Source: Chloroflexota bacterium (GTDB lineage: Bacteria; Chloroflexota; Limnocylindria; Limnocylindrales; CSP1-4). Taken from it: DNA of 14,139 nt. Under the pieces are notes generated by a model. That model was not told the origin of the DNA and made no database searches. It saw nothing but the letters and a program-made list of their open reading frames with translations. A program made the translations under genes and the position numbers. Shown here piece by piece: positions 1-6,900 of the stretch (the stretch's first letter is position 1; the number at the start of each line of letters is the position of its first letter). The stretch spans positions 1-14,139 of the forward strand of contig JAGDMV010000058.1 in assembly GCA_017860675.1 (NCBI GenBank), in the 5' to 3' direction.

Positions 1-53
1 GGGCAGGCCCACGACGAGGCGCCAGCGCTGGCGAGGTGCCCCGGGCTCGCCGT

Positions 54-1442
54 TCACGGCTGCTCCGGGCCGCGGTCCGCCGGCGATCCATCGGCGGGGA
101 TCGCTCGGGCCGGCGGCCCGAGCGCCGGCGATGCGCCGTGGCGCGGCCTGCCCGACGCTGGCCCCGCAGGCGGAGTCCCCGCGTCGGGCAGCGTCCCGGT
201 GTCGGGGGACCGGGCGTCGACCACGTCCACGGCCGCCTCCTCGGCATCGACGCGGGGGATCACCAGGCCGAGCATGATCGGCGCGGCGATCGTGGTCAGG
301 ACGACAGCCACGAGCACCGTGCTGAACATGTCGGTGGAGAGAAGGCCGAGAGTCAGTCCGAGCTGAACGACGACGATCCCGACCTCGCCCCTCGGGGACA
401 TGCCGACGCCGACCGCCAGCGCAGCCCGGCGGCCGAGGCTCAGGGCACCCAGGTACCCGCCGAGCACCTTGGTGACGATCGCCAGGCCGGCCAGGATGAC
501 CGCCGCGATGGCCAACTCCGGCTTGAGCAGCGCCGCCAGATCGATCTGGGCGCCGGTGACGGCGAAGAAGAACGGGGTGAAGATCGATGCCAGCGGGCGG
601 ATCTCATGCTCCAGCTCGTCCTGGGCCTCGGTCTCGGCGACGATCAGCCCGGCCACGAACGCCCCGATGATGGCGGCGAGGCCGATCCACAGGGCGAGGA
701 TGGCCATGCCGAGCATGAGCAGAAACGCCGGGACGAGCGGCGTGTCGGCGAACAGCGGCCAGGTGAAGACCTCGCGCGGCAGGCCGCGGGCCCGGCGCGC
801 GGCCGCGAAGCCGACGCCTACGTAGCCCACCGCCGCCACGACCAGCATCAGGGTGGCGACACCGAGGTCGCCCCTCGCCACCCCCGACACGATCCCGATC
901 AGGACGAGGGCGAGCACGTCGTCGATCACGGCCGCCCCCACGATCACCCGGGCGAAGCGGCGCTCCACGACGCCCAGGTCGGCAAGCACCCGGCTGGTGA
1001 CCCCGATGCTCGTCGCCGCGAGGGCCAGACCGACGAACATGGCGGTGAGGCTGGACTCGCCCACGAGGAGGCCGTAGCCGATCCCGGCGGCGACCGGCAG
1101 GACGACCCCGAGGACGGCGGTGAGCAACGCCGGCCGGCCAACCCGGAGCATGTCGTCGGTCCGTGTCTCGAGTCCCACGGCGAAGAGCAGGATGACGACG
1201 CCAATCCCGCCGAGGATCGTGGCCGTCTCGCCGGGCGTGACGAGCGCAAGTGCGTTCGGACCGACCACGAAACCGCCGAGGAGTTCCCCGACGACACCCG
1301 GTTGGCCGAGGCGCCGGAAGACCTCCTCGCCCACCTTCGCGGCGAGGAGGAGGATGAAGAGGCCGAGGATGACCTCGAGCTCCCCCGTGCCAGCGCCCGG
1401 CGCCGACGCCGGGGAGATGCCGTGTGGGCCGATCGCTAGCAT
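54..1442 (-). CDS. CPA2-family cation:proton antiporter (Kef/NapA-like)
   Basis: Predicted 462-residue integral membrane protein that exchanges Na+ or K+ for protons across the inner membrane. Residues about 22-395 are a series of hydrophobic helices typical of the Na+/H+ exchanger domain. Visible family marks are the early GQPGVVGELLGG segment (residues 46-57), FAVGLE (87-92), the ion-binding Asp pair IDD at 174-175, a Lys in a late helix (TK, 325) and SPRGEVG (349-355). The DD pair is typical of electrogenic CPA2 members; this is family knowledge. No TrkA-N or USP regulatory domain follows. Instead the last about 65 residues are a Pro/Ala/Asp-rich, probably disordered tail. The ATG at 1442 is chosen because GGAGG lies 4 nt upstream; the frame stays open 77 codons further but that stretch has no membrane or domain character. 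It lies 375 bp downstream of rodA on the same strand, so it probably has its own promoter. Ion specificity cannot be read from sequence. Confidence 0.9.
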   Translation of the reverse strand: MLAIGPHGISPASAPGAGTGELEVILGLFILLLAAKVGEEVFRRLGQPGVVGELLGGFVVGPNALALVTPGETATILGGIGVVILLFAVGLETRTDDMLRVGRPALLTAVLGVVLPVAAGIGYGLLVGESSLTAMFVGLALAATSIGVTSRVLADLGVVERRFARVIVGAAVIDDVLALVLIGIVSGVARGDLGVATLMLVVAAVGYVGVGFAAARRARGLPREVFTWPLFADTPLVPAFLLMLGMAILALWIGLAAIIGAFVAGLIVAETEAQDELEHEIRPLASIFTPFFFAVTGAQIDLAALLKPELAIAAVILAGLAIVTKVLGGYLGALSLGRRAALAVGVGMSPRGEVGIVVVQLGLTLGLLSTDMFSTVLVAVVLTTIAAPIMLGLVIPRVDAEEAAVDVVDARSPDTGTLPDAGTPPAGPASGRPRHGASPALGPPARAIPADGSPADRGPEQP

Positions 1443-1817
1443 CCCGCCTCCGATCACGAGAACCCCCGGCCGACTGCCGGCGACGCTCAGCTGCGGTGGC
1501 GCGTCCGATCCCAACGATACCGGCTCGTGCCGCATCGTCGCCGTGCCGCCCACCACGCGCCGGGGGAGATCGGGCGGCATCGCGGCCTCATTCCCCGCCT
1601 GCGACCATCCGCTCACCCCGTCGGTGTCGGCCCGGTCGACCCGCCGCCGGGCGGCGACCGCGACTGGCATCACTGGAACCCGGCGACCGGCCCGGGCCGC
1701 TCGCCCACCGGGGCATGCACCAGTTGGGTCCTGAGTCCAGGGCTCCGGCGGGGAGGGTTGGCTCTACGTCCACATCGCGGGCGTATCAGCCGCGTGAGGG
1801 CGTCCTGCGGTGACCCG
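1443..1817. other. Intergenic region between rodA and the antiporter gene; no gene recognised
   Basis: This 375-bp stretch separates the rodA stop from the antiporter start. It is GC-rich and holds no convincing coding region, tRNA or recognised riboswitch. On the minus strand TATCGT (1519 down to 1514) fits a loose TANNNT -10 pattern about 70 nt before the antiporter ATG, but no matching -35 is seen. A 12-nt palindrome CGGCCCGGGCCG sits at 1688-1699. A promoter for the antiporter probably lies here, but I cannot place it. Confidence 0.5.
1447..1451 (-). promoter_or_regulatory. Shine-Dalgarno site that decides the antiporter start
   Basis: On the minus strand GGAGG precedes the ATG at 1442 by 4 nt. 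The longer open frame has no comparable site, so this fixes the start of the antiporter. Confidence 0.7.
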
Positions 1818-1822
1818 TCACC
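1809..1822. repeat. Short inverted repeat overlapping the rodA stop codon
   Basis: GGTGAC-CC-GTCACC is a perfect 6-bp inverted repeat spanning the TGA of rodA. The loop would be very tight and no T-run follows on the minus strand, so it is not a standard intrinsic terminator. It could be a weak end-of-operon structure or chance in GC-rich DNA. Confidence 0.3.
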
Positions 1823-2978
1823 ATTCCGGCCGACGGCGGCGGACGTTGATGCTCTGGATGATCCCGAGGCCCAGGGCGATGCTGACCAGCGACGACCCGC
1901 CATGGGTGATGAAGGGCAGGGGGATGCCGGTGATCGGCATGATGCCCAGGATCATGCCGACGTTCACGGCCAGCTGAAACAGGATCATCGAGGCGAGCCC
2001 CGCGCCGAACAGCAGGCCGAGCGTGTCGCGCGAGCGCCATGCCGCGAGCAGGATCCGCCACAGCAGGGCGACGAACAGCAGGAACACGACGAGGCAACCG
2101 ACGAACCCGAGCTCCTCGGCCAGGATCGCGAACACGAAGTCGGTCGTCTGGACGGGCAGCAGCTGCGCCTGGTTCTGCGCCCCGTTGGTGATCCCGTAGC
2201 CGAGCAGCCCGCCGGAACGGACAGCCTCCTGGGCGGTGAGCAGCTGGTAGCCGGCGCCCAGTGGGTCGGCCGACGGATCGAGGAAGCTCGTGAACCGCAC
2301 CTTCTGGTAGTCGTGGAGCAGGAATGTCCAGGCCAGTGGGATCGCGGCCAGCGCGGTCGCGCCGAGGAGCACCAGCCAGCGCAGGCGGGCTCCGGCCATG
2401 AACAGCATCCCGGCCAGGATCGCGAAGAAGACGAGGGACGTCCCGAGGTCGGGCTGGAGCATGACCAGGACCCACGCCGGCAGCACCAGCAGACAGGCGC
2501 CCAGGATCGAGCCGAGCGAGTCGAGCTTCGTCTCGCGGTCGGCCAGGTAGCGGGCGAGGACAATGATCATCAGGATCTTGGCCAGCTCGCTGAACTGGAA
2601 CTGGAACCCGAGGATCGACACCCAGCGCGACGACGACGCGTCCGGGTCGCCGAGCAGCAGGGAGGCTGCCAGCAGCCCCAGGTTGACCAGGTAGATCGGC
2701 CACGAGAACGAGGTCAGCCACGTGTAGTCGAAGAGCGACACGACCGCGAAGATCACGCCGGCGACAAGCAACCAGGCGACACCGCGAGCGAAGGTGGACG
2801 GCGCGCCCACGCCCTCCCCGGCCGCGGCGGCCGTGTTGCTGTAGGCCATGGCCAGACCGAGCACGGCGAGCAGGGCAGCGTAGAGAACGAGCTGAAGGTC
2901 GAAGTCGTGCCAGTTGATGCCGGCCGCCCGGGCGGCCAGGCCGGTCGGCTCGGAGCGCTCAACCCGCAGGACGCCCAT
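1818..2978 (-). CDS. rodA: RodA, SEDS-family peptidoglycan glycosyltransferase
   Basis: 386-residue polytopic membrane enzyme of the FtsW/RodA/SpoVE (SEDS) family. It polymerises lipid II into glycan strands for side-wall growth, working with the PBP2 encoded just upstream. Visible marks: about ten hydrophobic segments from residue 28 on; QPDLGTSLVFF (175-185) after the fourth or fifth segment; the long extracytoplasmic loop with YQLLTAQEAVRSGGLLGYG (244-262); and PVQTTDFVFAILAEELGFVG (275-294), in which D280 matches the essential SEDS aspartate. It ends PLPFITHGGSSL (354-364), the usual RodA/FtsW signature. Length is normal for RodA. The cytoplasmic N-terminus is about 25 residues. The ATG at 2978 is chosen because GGAAG lies 7 nt upstream and the protein then begins just before the first helix; upstream codons in this frame overlap mrdA and are not protein-like. 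It follows mrdA by 67 bp, consistent with one operon. Pairing with PBP2 favours RodA over FtsW. Confidence 0.95.
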   Translation of the reverse strand: MGVLRVERSEPTGLAARAAGINWHDFDLQLVLYAALLAVLGLAMAYSNTAAAAGEGVGAPSTFARGVAWLLVAGVIFAVVSLFDYTWLTSFSWPIYLVNLGLLAASLLLGDPDASSSRWVSILGFQFQFSELAKILMIIVLARYLADRETKLDSLGSILGACLLVLPAWVLVMLQPDLGTSLVFFAILAGMLFMAGARLRWLVLLGATALAAIPLAWTFLLHDYQKVRFTSFLDPSADPLGAGYQLLTAQEAVRSGGLLGYGITNGAQNQAQLLPVQTTDFVFAILAEELGFVGCLVVFLLFVALLWRILLAAWRSRDTLGLLFGAGLASMILFQLAVNVGMILGIMPITGIPLPFITHGGSSLVSIALGLGIIQSINVRRRRPEW

Positions 2979-3019
2979 CAGCGGACTTCCGCCCGTGCGA
3001 GCCGAAGCAGGTGGCGGAC

Positions 3020-3034
3020 GCGCCAGTCTGGCGC
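3020..3034. repeat. Hairpin-forming inverted repeat between mrdA and rodA
   Basis: GCGCCA-GTC-TGGCGC is a perfect 6-bp stem with a 3-nt loop in the 67-bp gap between the mrdA stop and the rodA start. There is no U-tract, so it is not a classical terminator. It could set the relative amounts of mrdA and rodA message or protect an mRNA end; this is inference. Confidence 0.35.
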
Positions 3035-3045
3035 TGTCATGAACA

Positions 3046-4965
3046 TCACGTCCGCCCCTGGTAGAAGTTGGCGCGCTTGAGGAGGTACGGAAGGCGGTAA
3101 TCGTGCTTGATGCCGAAGTGGAGCTGGAGGTAGTACTTGGCAATCTCCGTCGCCGTGTTGCCGGCCGTGCGAGAGTCGTAGGCGAAGACCACGAAGGCCA
3201 GCTGCGAGTCGGGCCTGCTGACGTCGCCCGCGGGGTTGTTCTTCCTCCAGGCGTTCTTGGGCACGAATCCCACGAACCAGTGGTGGTACGGGAGCACGCC
3301 ATTGCGGTCACGCAGGCCAAACTCGGCAGTGCCTGTCTTGCCGGCCACGACGATGGGGAGGTCAGCGAGATTGTAGGTGTGCCGGATGGTCACCACTCGC
3401 CGCGCCGCCTTCCGCATCGTGGTGAACACCCAGGATGGCGCCTTGATCTTGCGGATCAACTTCTTCTCGAACGGCCTGACCACCGTGCCGTCAGGGCCCA
3501 CGATCTCGCGCACGACCCGGGGCTGGTACAGCTTGCCGCCGTTGGCCAGCGCGGCGTACGCGTTCAGGAGCTGGATGGGCGTGGCGAGGTCATACCCCTG
3601 GCCGATGCCGGCCTGGAGGGTCTCGCCGAGGTAGATGCCCTCGCCGAAGGTCGCCTGCTTCCAGCGGTTGGTCGGGACGAGCCCGGCGGCCTCGCCCGGG
3701 AGGTCGATGCCGGTCCGGGCACCGAAGCCGTACTGCTTCCCCCAGAAGGCAAGTCGCTCGATGCCGAGCCTGGCGGCCATCTGGTAGAAGAAGGTGTCGC
3801 TCGAGTGGCCGAACCCCTCGTAGATCGAGAGCCGGCCGAACCCCCGCCGGTTCCACTCCCAGAACTTCACCGGCCCCACCGTCACGTAGGGTTTCGTCTG
3901 GATCCGCGTCGAGGCGGTGATCTTCTTGTCAGCCAGGACGCCGGTCCCGGTCACCAGCTTGTAGGTGGAGCCCGGAGGCGCGATCTCGCCGATGGCGTGG
4001 TTGAGGAGCGGCTTGGCCGGGTTCTTGAGGAGCTTCTGGAACTGCTTGGTGCTGATCCCCCGCGAGAAGAGGTTGGCGTCGTAGGTCGGCAGGCTCACCA
4101 TCGCCAGGATCTCGCCGGTCTGGGGGTTCATGACGATGATGACGCCCTTCTTCAGCTTGGCCGTGCTCAGCCCCCACTGGAGCGCCTTCTGGGCCAGGCG
4201 CTGCTCCTTGTCGTCGATCGTGAGCACCAGCGATGAGCCGGCCACCGCCGGGCTCGAGACGGGAAGCGTCCGCAAGATCCGCCCCGTCGGGTCGCGCTCC
4301 ACCTGCCGGGTGCCGTAGATGCCGCGAAGCTCTGCCTCGTAGACGGCTTCCACCCCGGTCTTGCCAACCCGGTCGTCCGCCAGGTAGCCCTGGTCCTTGC
4401 GCGCGGCGTAGGTGTCGGCGTCGATCGGCCCCGTGTATCCCACGATCTGGGTGAAGAGGCTGCCGAGCGGGTACTCGCGCCTCGTCTCGACCACGACATC
4501 CGTGCCGGGCAGGGTGAGGCTTTCCTCGGAGATCAGCCGGGCGGTCGCTTCGGGCACGTCGCGGGCGATCGGCACGTAGTCGAACCTCGACGTGGAGCCC
4601 GTGTCGATCGCGGCGTTGACCTCGGCCGGCGTCATCCCGAGGAGACCGGCCAGGCGCTCCACCACGGACTGACGCTTGGTCAGCGGCAGATCGGCCGGCC
4701 GGACGCGGACGGTGAACGTCGGCACGTTCCTGACAAGCGGGGTCCCGGACCGATCGGAGATCAGGCCGCGGGTCGACCGGATCGGCTCGCTCGAGACCAT
4801 CCGGGTCGCCACCGGCGCAACCGCCGGCTGGTTCGTGCGACCGCTGATCTGGAGCGCGAAGAGGCGTGCGCTCAGGGTGCCGACGACCAGCAGCACGGCC
4901 AGACCGAACACGACGAAGCGTGCCGGGCGGCGGGCCCGGACCGCGGGCTGCTCGAGCGTGGACAT
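3046..4965 (-). CDS. mrdA: Penicillin-binding protein 2, elongation-specific D,D-transpeptidase
   Basis: 639-residue class B PBP that cross-links peptidoglycan during cell elongation and activates RodA. An N-terminal basic stretch (residues 10-16) is followed by one membrane anchor (about 17-38). The pedestal/dimerisation domain covers about 60-235, including the TRGLISDRSGTPL segment (65-77) near its start. The transpeptidase domain follows with all three active-site motifs: S333-T-Y-K336, S388-S-D390 and K543-T-G545. The catalytic serine is S333. The second motif is SSD rather than SxN; Asp at that place is common in PBP2. Length is normal for the family. The ATG at 4965 lies 14 bp past the mreD stop but has no clear Shine-Dalgarno. 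An in-frame GTG at 4983 would overlap the mreD stop as GTGA and add six residues, allowing translational coupling, so the start is uncertain by 18 nt. The frame continues far upstream, but only across mreD in another frame. Middle gene of the elongation operon, followed by rodA. Confidence 0.95.
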   Translation of the reverse strand: MSTLEQPAVRARRPARFVVFGLAVLLVVGTLSARLFALQISGRTNQPAVAPVATRMVSSEPIRSTRGLISDRSGTPLVRNVPTFTVRVRPADLPLTKRQSVVERLAGLLGMTPAEVNAAIDTGSTSRFDYVPIARDVPEATARLISEESLTLPGTDVVVETRREYPLGSLFTQIVGYTGPIDADTYAARKDQGYLADDRVGKTGVEAVYEAELRGIYGTRQVERDPTGRILRTLPVSSPAVAGSSLVLTIDDKEQRLAQKALQWGLSTAKLKKGVIIVMNPQTGEILAMVSLPTYDANLFSRGISTKQFQKLLKNPAKPLLNHAIGEIAPPGSTYKLVTGTGVLADKKITASTRIQTKPYVTVGPVKFWEWNRRGFGRLSIYEGFGHSSDTFFYQMAARLGIERLAFWGKQYGFGARTGIDLPGEAAGLVPTNRWKQATFGEGIYLGETLQAGIGQGYDLATPIQLLNAYAALANGGKLYQPRVVREIVGPDGTVVRPFEKKLIRKIKAPSWVFTTMRKAARRVVTIRHTYNLADLPIVVAGKTGTAEFGLRDRNGVLPYHHWFVGFVPKNAWRKNNPAGDVSRPDSQLAFVVFAYDSRTAGNTATEIAKYYLQLHFGIKHDYRLPYLLKRANFYQGRT

Positions 4966-4979
4966 TCCGACGGGGCCGT

Positions 4980-5480
4980 TCACCAGCCGGCTCGCTCCGG
5001 CGCCGGATGGAGGCGCCTGTCGATCACGATCGCAAGTCCCCCGAGCACGGCCGCCAGCAGCCCGTTCACGATCGCCGCCGCGAAGGCCCCTTCGAACGGA
5101 TCGGGGCTGGACGCGCCCGTCAGCACGCCGAGAGCCAGGTTGATCGCCACCGAGACGGCAGGGGCCAGCACCAGCGCCGCGATCACGATCGCCGGGTAGA
5201 TCGCGCGAGAGGCGACCTGGCTCATCAGCCACGCCGCCCCGACGGCGAGCGAGAGGATCAGGGGGGTGAGTCCGAGCGGGCGCATGAGCAGTACGTCGAC
5301 GATGAGGCCTCCGACCAGGGCGCAGACGAGGCCGCCCTCGAGCCCGGCGACCATGGTCCAGGTGATCGCCAGGACGAGAACGAGGTCGAGCTCCGCGGCG
5401 TCCCCGGCGACGAACGGGACGGTTGTTGACTGGATCAGTGCGGCCAGTGCGGCCCCGACCGCAGCGAGGGCCAAGCTCAT
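4980..5480 (-). CDS. mreD: MreD, rod-shape-determining membrane protein
   Basis: 166-residue, strongly hydrophobic protein with about five membrane segments between residues 3 and 154. It ends in a short basic/polar tail (RRLHPAPERAGW). The segment from GLEGGLVCALVGGLIVD (46-62) into LLMRPLGLTPL (64-74) is the typical MreD core, with the acidic residue after the Gly-rich helix. MreD is a membrane part of the Mre elongation complex and usually sits with mreB, mreC, mrdA and rodA. Here it is the first gene of its transcription unit and directly precedes mrdA. Size is normal for MreD (about 160-180 residues). The ATG at 5480 has GAGGA about 11 nt upstream and places the first helix at the N-terminus; the open frame extends 35 codons more without hydrophobic character. 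mreB and mreC are not upstream of it in this window. MreD sequences are weakly conserved, so the call leans on topology and operon context. Confidence 0.85.
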   Translation of the reverse strand: MSLALAAVGAALAALIQSTTVPFVAGDAAELDLVLVLAITWTMVAGLEGGLVCALVGGLIVDVLLMRPLGLTPLILSLAVGAAWLMSQVASRAIYPAIVIAALVLAPAVSVAINLALGVLTGASSPDPFEGAFAAAIVNGLLAAVLGGLAIVIDRRLHPAPERAGW

Positions 5481-5556
5481 TCCGCGGTCGTTCCTCTTTG
5501 CACCTGGTTGCGCCCGCCTCCGCGACGAGCGAGCCCCCGGAGGGGCCGCGTCGGCG

Positions 5557-5585
5557 AGTATACGACGGCCTCCACGGGTCGCCAA
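5557..5585 (-). promoter_or_regulatory. Predicted sigma70-type promoter of the mreD-mrdA-rodA operon
   Basis: Read on the minus strand, TTGGCG (5585-5580) and TATACT (5562-5557) are separated by exactly 17 nt. The -10 matches TATAAT at 5 of 6 positions and the -35 matches TTGACA at 4 of 6. AT-rich hexamers are rare in this DNA, which makes the match more notable. Transcription would start near 5550, giving a leader of about 70 nt before the mreD ATG. Confidence 0.55.
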
Positions 5586-5676
5586 CGCTCGAGGAGGGTG
5601 CCGGGAGTGTGGCGGCCGTGGCGATCGGCCGCGGCGGGCTCGTGAGGTTGGCCAGGCGGGGAGGGCTCGTGCTCAG

Positions 5677-5692
5677 CGTTTCACGTGAAACA
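5677..5692. promoter_or_regulatory. parS: parS centromere site (ParB binding site)
   Basis: CGTTTCACGTGAAACA matches the bacterial parS consensus TGTTTCACGTGAAACA at 15 of 16 positions, differing only at the first base. It contains the perfect 14-bp palindrome GTTTCACGTGAAAC. It lies about 290 bp upstream of parA and about 200 bp upstream of mreD, between the two divergent operons. ParB loads here, spreads along DNA as a CTP-dependent clamp and is acted on by ParA. It is the only copy I see in the window. Confidence 0.93.
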
Positions 5693-5963
5693 CCAGCCGG
5701 GGCCGCGATGGACGGCTCTCCGTGCCCGTCCCGGGGCGCTAGGCGGTCGGCCACGCTGCGGCCTCACTTCGCTGACAGCCCCCGCGCCATGGGCCGCATG
5801 TCCCAAGGCCGCGGGCCGTCACGGTGCAGCCGCCGCGAACCACGAGGTGACCGGCCGCGAAGGGCCCGATGCGGGCCAGGTGGCACCCTTCCGGTTGCCT
5901 GCCAGGGCGTCGCCGCGTGCCTGGCGAAGGCGCGCCGGGCTACCCCGCACGAGCCCCTGCGCG

Positions 5964-5992
5964 TGGGGCAGAAGGGCGTCGAATGGTAGACT
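5964..5992 (+). promoter_or_regulatory. Possible -10 element overlapping the annotated parA start
   Basis: TAGACT at 5987-5992 fits the TANNNT -10 pattern well. The hexamer 17 nt upstream (TGGGGC, 5964-5969) is a poor -35. If used, transcription would start near 5999, after the ATG at 5983, and parA would be translated from the GTG at 6025. The evidence is weak. Confidence 0.25.
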
Positions 5993-6900
5993 TGGAGCGT
6001 GATTCCCCCGCGGAGTGGTCCGTAGTGGGCCAGACGATCGCCTGTGCCAACCAGAAGGGTGGAGTCGGCAAGACCACCACCGTCGTGAACCTCGCGACGG
6101 CCCTGGCGCAGGTCGGAGACAAGGTCCTCGTTGTCGACCTTGACCCACAGGGGAATGCGACGAGCGGCCTCGGGGCCGGGCGCAACCCCGACGGGCGGTC
6201 GCTGTACGAGGCGATTGCGGGCACGGCGCCGCTCGCCGAGCTCGTGAGCGTCACTAGCGTTCCCGGCCTGTCGCTCGTACCGTCGTCGATCGCCCTCGCC
6301 GGCGCCGAGGTCGAGCTCGCCCGGCTGGCGCAGCGCGAGCGCCGCCTGGCGCGGGTGCTCGCGCCTGTTGCGCCCGCCTACGACTACGTCTTCGTTGATT
6401 GCCCGCCCTCGCTCGGGCTCCTGACCGTCAACGCCCTCACGGCGGCCAACTCGGTGCTCATCCCGATCCAGTGCGAGTACTACGCGCTGGAGGGACTGAG
6501 CAAGCTGATCGCCACGATCCATCTCGTTCGCGACCACCTCAACCCGGCTCTCCAGGTGAAGGGCGTCGTGCTCACCATGTACGACGGCCGGACGAACCTC
6601 TCGGCCGAGGTCGCGACCGAGGTGCGCCGGCATCTCGGGGCCGCGGTGTACGACACCATCGTGCCCCGCAACGTCCGCCTTGCCGAGGCGCCCAGCTACG
6701 GTCAGCCCGTGGCGCTCTACGCGCCGGACAGCCGGGGGGCCGAGGCGCACCGCGAGCTGGCCGACGAAATGCGCCGCCGCGACGGCAGGGGCGAGACCGG
6801 CACGGTGCCGCCGATCGTGCTGGACGGGCTCGGCCCCGGCCGCTCCACCCTGCCGGCCGGCACCGCCCGGGTCCTCGGCGATGCGGAGGGAGCCGCATGA
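5983..6900 (+). CDS. parA: ParA/Soj chromosome-partitioning ATPase
   Basis: 305-residue ATPase of the MinD/ParA family that binds DNA non-specifically as an ATP dimer and, with ParB-parS, moves apart newly replicated origins. Visible motifs are the deviant Walker A KGGVGKTT (25-32, signature Lys K25), the Walker A' segment VDLDPQGNATSGLG (51-64) and the Walker B segment YVFVDCPPSLG (135-145). Length and motif order are those of chromosomal Soj proteins without a DNA-binding N-terminal domain. Start choice: the ATG at 5983 has AAGG 7 nt upstream. An in-frame GTG at 6025, with GGAG 9 nt upstream, would give a 291-residue protein whose N-terminus (GQTIACANQKGG) lines up exactly with typical Soj starts, so it is a serious alternative. 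It is the first gene of the rightward cluster and overlaps parB by 4 bp (ATGA). ParA-family proteins often autorepress; the nearby parS makes that plausible here. Confidence 0.96.
   Translation: MVDLERDSPAEWSVVGQTIACANQKGGVGKTTTVVNLATALAQVGDKVLVVDLDPQGNATSGLGAGRNPDGRSLYEAIAGTAPLAELVSVTSVPGLSLVPSSIALAGAEVELARLAQRERRLARVLAPVAPAYDYVFVDCPPSLGLLTVNALTAANSVLIPIQCEYYALEGLSKLIATIHLVRDHLNPALQVKGVVLTMYDGRTNLSAEVATEVRRHLGAAVYDTIVPRNVRLAEAPSYGQPVALYAPDSRGAEAHRELADEMRRRDGRGETGTVPPIVLDGLGPGRSTLPAGTARVLGDAEGAA

Larger units (their letters stand above)
5481..5982. other. Divergent intergenic region between the mreD and par-gyr operons
   Basis: About 500 bp separate the leftward mreD and rightward parA starts. 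The region contains the mreD-side promoter (5557-5585), the parS site (5677-5692) and the parA leader. I see no convincing gene on either strand: open frames here have poor protein character and no good ribosome binding sites. No TTATCCACA-like DnaA boxes or AT-rich unwinding element are visible, so it does not look like a standard oriC, despite the divergent gene polarity. Confidence 0.6.

Noticed and set aside
20..33. Perfect 14-nt palindrome CGCCAGCGCTGGCG downstream of the antiporter stop, considered as a terminator
   Set aside because: No T-run on the relevant strand and only about 50 bases of context; it may be inside the next gene.
36..1439. Long plus-strand open frame opposite the antiporter
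   Set aside because: Low-complexity Arg/Asp/Glu/His-rich translation typical of the antisense strand of GC-rich genes; the minus-strand product has clear family motifs.
1443..1673. N-terminal extension of the antiporter
   Set aside because: The frame is open but has no membrane segment or domain, and a strong GGAGG precedes the ATG at 1442.
1443..1817. Possible ion-sensing or cyclic-di-AMP riboswitch upstream of the antiporter
   Set aside because: I could not find conserved riboswitch core segments; only generic GC-rich pairing is visible.
3046..5754. A very long open frame that would extend PBP2 to about 900 residues
   Set aside because: The part upstream of 4983 overlaps mreD in another frame and has no domain or hydrophobic pattern; PBP2 of normal length starts at 4965 (or 4983).
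5481..5982. oriC in the divergent intergenic region
   Set aside because: No DnaA-box-like sequences or AT-rich stretch; only parS is clear. Kept as a question in the findings, not as a feature.
5685..6002. Small plus-strand open frame beginning inside parS
   Set aside because: Arg/Pro/Ala-rich translation without family signs, no ribosome binding site, and it would run into the parA start in another frame.
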